Positions 61,080-64,000 of a DNA stretch of 64,000 bases are shown here, one piece after another. The stretch is from Leptodactylus fallax (taxonomy: Eukaryota; Chordata; Amphibia; Anura; Leptodactylidae): NCBI GenBank assembly GCA_947044405.1, contig CAMRHE010000028.1:9427501-9491500 (forward strand), in the 5' to 3' direction. The number at the start of each line of letters is the position of its first letter. Position 1 is the first letter of the stretch. The notes under the pieces were generated by a model. It saw only the letters and a list, made by a program, of their open reading frames with translations, ran no database searches and was not told the DNA's origin. A program made the position numbers and the translations under genes.

Positions 61080-61925
61080 CTCAATACCTAGGGGCAGGTT
61101 GGTAACACAATACCTAGGGGCAGGCTGGCAGCACAATATCTAGGGGCAGGCTGGTAGCACAATATCTAGGGGCAGGATGGTAGCACAATATCTAGGGGCA
61201 GGCTGGCAGCACAATATCTAGGGGCAGGATGGTAGCACAATATCTAGGGGCAGGCTGGTAGCAGAATATCTAGGGGCAGGTTAGTAGCACAATACCTAGG
61301 GGTAGGCTGGTAGCACAATACCTAGGGGCAGGCTGGCAGCACAATATCTAGGGGCAGGATGGTAGCACAATATCTAGGGGCAGGCTGGTAGTACAATATC
61401 TAGGGGCAGGCTGGTAGCACAATATCTAGGGGCAGGATGGTAGCACAATATCTAGGGGCAGGTTGGTAGCAGAATATCTAGGGGCAGGCTGGTAGCAGAA
61501 TATCTAGGGGCAGGCTGGTAGCAGAATATCTAGGAGCAGGCTGGTAGCAGAATATCTAGGGGCAGGCTGGTAGCAGAATACCTAGGGGCAGGCTGGTAGC
61601 AGAATACCTAGGGGCAGGCTGGTAGCAGAATACCTAGGGGCAGGCTGGTAGCAGAATATCTAGGGGCAGGCTGGTAGCACAATATCTAGGGGCAGGCTGG
61701 TAGCACAATATCTAGGGGCAGGCTGGTAGCACAATACCTAGGAGCAGGCTGGTAGCACAATACCTAGGGGTGGGCTGGTAGCACACTATCTAGGGGCAGG
61801 CTGGTAGCAGAATACCTAGGGGCAGGCTGGTAGCACAATATCTAGGGGCAGGCTGGTAGCACAATATCTAGGGGCAGGCTGGTAGCACAATAGCTAGGGT
61901 TTTTTGCACAATATTTAGGGGCAGG
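61080..61925. repeat. 26-bp minisatellite, about 32 copies
   Basis: The unit is aatatctaggggcaggctgg followed by tagcac. Variation is concentrated at three sites: aataCcta or aataTcta, tagcAc or tagcaG, and Ctgg, Atgg or Ttgg. Blocks of identical variants (for example the 'tagcag' run at 61465-61660) point to duplication of several units at once. Confidence 0.97.
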
Positions 61926-62479
61926 CTTCCATGTTATTTTGGCAGTAGAGTCACTTTAAATGGTGGATACAGTCTGGCACCCAACAGAAGAATTTTATTT
62001 TCTGAAGTTCATTCATCATAAAAATACATATTTGTTACCATCGCTATCGTACTGACACATAGAATAAAATTACCTTCTGATTCATTGCACATTAAACAGT
62101 GGGAAGAGTGCAAAAAAACATTGGAATTTCTGTTGTCTTTTTGCTATTGCTGCCCCTCCCCAAAACAAATGACTAACAGCTAATTATGTGCACAAAAATG
62201 GTGCACATAAGTACAAAATACATCTCATCCTGATAAAACCAGCCTGTATCCAGCTGTATTAATGCAACCATTAAAAAGGTATGACTCTCTGAATGCAAAA
62301 AATTGAAAGAAAAAAAAATTCTGGTTCCTTAAGTAACCAGCACATGAACCTCACCTCATCCTCCACTATTTGCTTGTAACATATCAACAACCAATAAAGC
62401 AAAAAAAAACAAAAAACTTATATATACATAAATATAGATTTCAATAATTTTTTGTTTCATTAATAATTAATTTTTTGAA

Positions 62480-62484
<5 letters not shown>

Positions 62485-62534
<50 letters not shown>
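62485..62534. repeat. (TA)n microsatellite at a Tc1 insertion site
   Basis: About 48 bp of TA directly precede the terminus cagtcatggccaaaagtttt. As at 45180, the element appears to have inserted within a TA run. Confidence 0.95.
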
Positions 62535-62537
<3 letters not shown>

Positions 62538-64000
62538 TCATGGCCAAAAGTTTTGAGAATGATACAAATATTAATTTTTACAAAGTCTACTGCTTCAGTT
62601 TTTCTAATGGCAATTTGCATATACTCCAGAATGTTATAAAGAGTGATCAGCTTAACAGCAATTACTTGCAAAGTCAATATTTGCCTAGAAAATGAACTTT
62701 ATCCCCCAAAACACATTTCAACATCATTGCAGCCCTGCCTTAAAAGGACCACCTAACATCGTTTCAGTGATTGCTCCATTAACACAGGTGTGGGTGTTGA
62801 TGAGGACAGGGCTGGAGATCAATCTGTCATGATTAAGTAAGAATGACACCACTGGACACTTTAAAAGGAGGCTGGTGCTTGCCATCATTGTTTCTCTTCT
62901 GTTAACCATGGTTATCTCTAAAGAAACACGTGCAGTCATCATTGCACTGCACAAAAATGGCCTAACTGGGAAGAGTATTGCAGCTAGAAAGATTGCACCT
63001 CAGTCAACAATCTATCGCATCATCAAGAACTTCAAGGAGAGAGGTTCCATTGGTGCCAAAAAGGCTCCAGGGCACCCAAGAAAGACCAGCAAGCGGCAGG
63101 ACCGTCTCTTAAAAGTGTTTCAGCTGCGGGATCGGGCTACCAGCAGTGCAGAGCTTGCTGAGGAATGGCAGCAGGCAGGTGTGAGTGCATCTGCACGCAC
63201 TGTGAGGCGGAGACTCTTGGAGCAAGGCCTGGTCTCAAGGAGGGCAGCAAAGAAGCCACTTCTCTCCAGAAAAAACATCAGGGACAGACTGATATTCTGC
63301 AAAAGGTACAGGGAGTGGACTGCTGAGGACTGGGGTAAAGTCATTTTCTCTGATGAATCCCCTTTTCGATTGTTTGGAACATCTGGAAAACAGCTTATTC
63401 GGAGAAGAAGAGGTGAGCGCTACCACCAGTCTTGTCTCATGCCAACTGTAAAGCATCCTGAAACCATTCATGTGTGGGGTTGCTTCTCAGCCAAGGGAAT
63501 CGGCTCTCTCACAGTCTTGCCTAAAAACACAGCCATGAATAAAGAATGGTACCAGAATGTCCTCCAAGAGAAACTTCTCCCAACCGTCCAAGAGCAGTTT
63601 GGCGCTCAACAATGCCTTTTCCAGCATGATGGAGCACCTTGCCATAAAGCAAAGGTGATAACTAAATGGCTCAGGGAACAAAACATAGAGATTTTGGGTC
63701 CATGGCCTGGAAACTCCCCAGATCTTAATCCCATTGAGAACTTGTGGTCAATCAAGAGACGGGTGGACAAACAAAAACCAACAAATTCAGACAAAATTAA
63801 AGCATTGATTCTGCAAGAATGGACTGCTATCAGTCAGGATTTGGTCCAGAAGTTGATTGAGAGCATGCCAGGGAGAATTGCAGAGGTCCTGAAGAAGAAG
63901 GGTCAACACTGCAAATATTGACTTGCTGCATTAACTCATTCTAGCTGTCAATATAAGCTTCTGTTACTCATAATATGAATGCAATTATATTTCTGTATGT
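62535..64000 (+). mobile_element. Tc1/mariner element, left part complete, right end outside the window
   Basis: The left terminus cagtcatggccaaaagtttt follows TA. A 5' untranslated stretch of about 370 bp leads to the transposase gene, which is followed by the start of the 3' untranslated region. The right terminal repeat is expected near 64.1 kb and cannot be checked. Confidence 0.9.
62908..63921 (+). CDS. Tc1-type transposase, apparently intact
   Basis: The protein of 337 residues cuts and pastes its own element at TA sites; it acts in the nucleus. The start at 62908 is chosen because accATGg is a strong Kozak context and the resulting MVISKETRAVIIALHKNGLT is the usual N-terminus; the frame is open 33 bp further upstream without an ATG. 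Residues 1-110 form the bipartite paired-like DNA-binding region (STIYRIIKNFKERG, GHPRKTSKRQDR motif). The catalytic residues are D in FSDESPF, D in QHDGAPCHKA and E in [11 protein letters not shown], 34 residues after the second D. It ends KKKGQHCKY. No stop, frameshift or missing key residue is seen. It lies in a kcnh7 intron in opposite orientation. Confidence 0.93.
   Translation: MVISKETRAVIIALHKNGLTGKSIAARKIAPQSTIYRIIKNFKERGSIGAKKAPGHPRKTSKRQDRLLKVFQLRDRATSSAELAEEWQQAGVSASARTVRRRLLEQGLVSRRAAKKPLLSRKNIRDRLIFCKRYREWTAEDWGKVIFSDESPFRLFGTSGKQLIRRRRGERYHQSCLMPTVKHPETIHVWGCFSAKGIGSLTVLPKNTAMNKEWYQNVLQEKLLPTVQEQFGAQQCLFQHDGAPCHKAKVITKWLREQNIEILGPWPGNSPDLNPIENLWSIKRRVDKQKPTNSDKIKALILQEWTAISQDLVQKLIESMPGRIAEVLKKKGQHCKY

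Larger units (their letters stand above)
58760..64000. other. kcnh7 intron upstream of the S1-S3 exon (partial)
   Basis: The acceptor is at 58760-58761 on the minus strand; the donor is outside the window. The region has copies of the dispersed 'gatcagctg/gatcggtgggg' repeat near 59690 and 59820, a direct duplication of about 88 bp at 60810-60985, the 26-bp minisatellite and a Tc1 element. I see no other gene. Confidence 0.8.

Noticed and set aside
58760..64000. Upstream kcnh7 exons (PAS and linker)
   Set aside because: No matching frame was seen; the upstream exon must lie beyond the window.

Overview
This is a vertebrate nuclear window, most likely from an anuran amphibian. Direct evidence: seven well-spaced exons of one voltage-gated potassium channel gene, with GT-AG introns, embedded in dense interspersed repeats. 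The repeats are Tc1/mariner elements, hAT-type and TTAA-flanked foldback MITEs, an L2 LINE with the 'ggaatatgttggcgctatataaataaa' type of tail (split here only for naming), a tRNA-derived SINE and a gypsy-type LTR element. The amphibian assignment rests on this repeat spectrum and is an inference; a fish is less likely.

The only host gene I can support is kcnh7 (ERG3, Kv11.3). It lies on the minus strand, so it reads from right to left. In transcript order the exons are 58334-58759 (S1 to S3), 41704-42103 (S4 to the pore and most of S6), 36346-36545 (end of S6 and C-linker), 11684-11936 and 9569-9774 (cyclic-nucleotide-binding homology domain), 8271-8367 and 3999-4259 (distal C-terminal linker). 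Exon lengths (426, 400, 200, 253, 206, 97, 261 nt) and phases parallel exons 6-12 of human KCNH2. Together they encode about 614 residues without a stop. The PAS and N-terminal exons lie beyond 64000 and the coiled-coil and C-terminal exons lie left of position 1.

Almost everything else is intronic repeat. Region 1-3998 (next intron, partial) holds microsatellites, a complex foldback and a LINE 3' stub. Region 4260-11683 (three short introns) has a 43-bp minisatellite, foldback MITEs and a MITE 38 bp from a splice donor. The 24-kb intron 11937-36345 carries MITEs, Tc1 relics, an L2 fragment, a SINE and a 51-bp minisatellite. Intron 36546-41703 holds a TTAA-flanked MITE with an inverted tandem array and a nearly complete Tc1 element. 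Intron 42104-58333 contains a nested cluster at 45.2-51.0 kb: one Tc1 transposase is broken by a 413-bp hAT MITE, and the adjacent Tc1 is broken by an LTR retrotransposon with gag and protease but no polymerase. The rightmost 5 kb has a 26-bp minisatellite and a Tc1 element with an apparently intact transposase gene.

I found no new multi-gene system. The observations most worth checking are the intact Tc1 transposase, the nested insertions with readable target-site duplications, two MITEs very close to kcnh7 splice sites (one offering a minus-strand AATAAA in the intron equivalent to the one that gives the truncated hERG isoform), and several independent minisatellite expansions, two of them inside MITEs.
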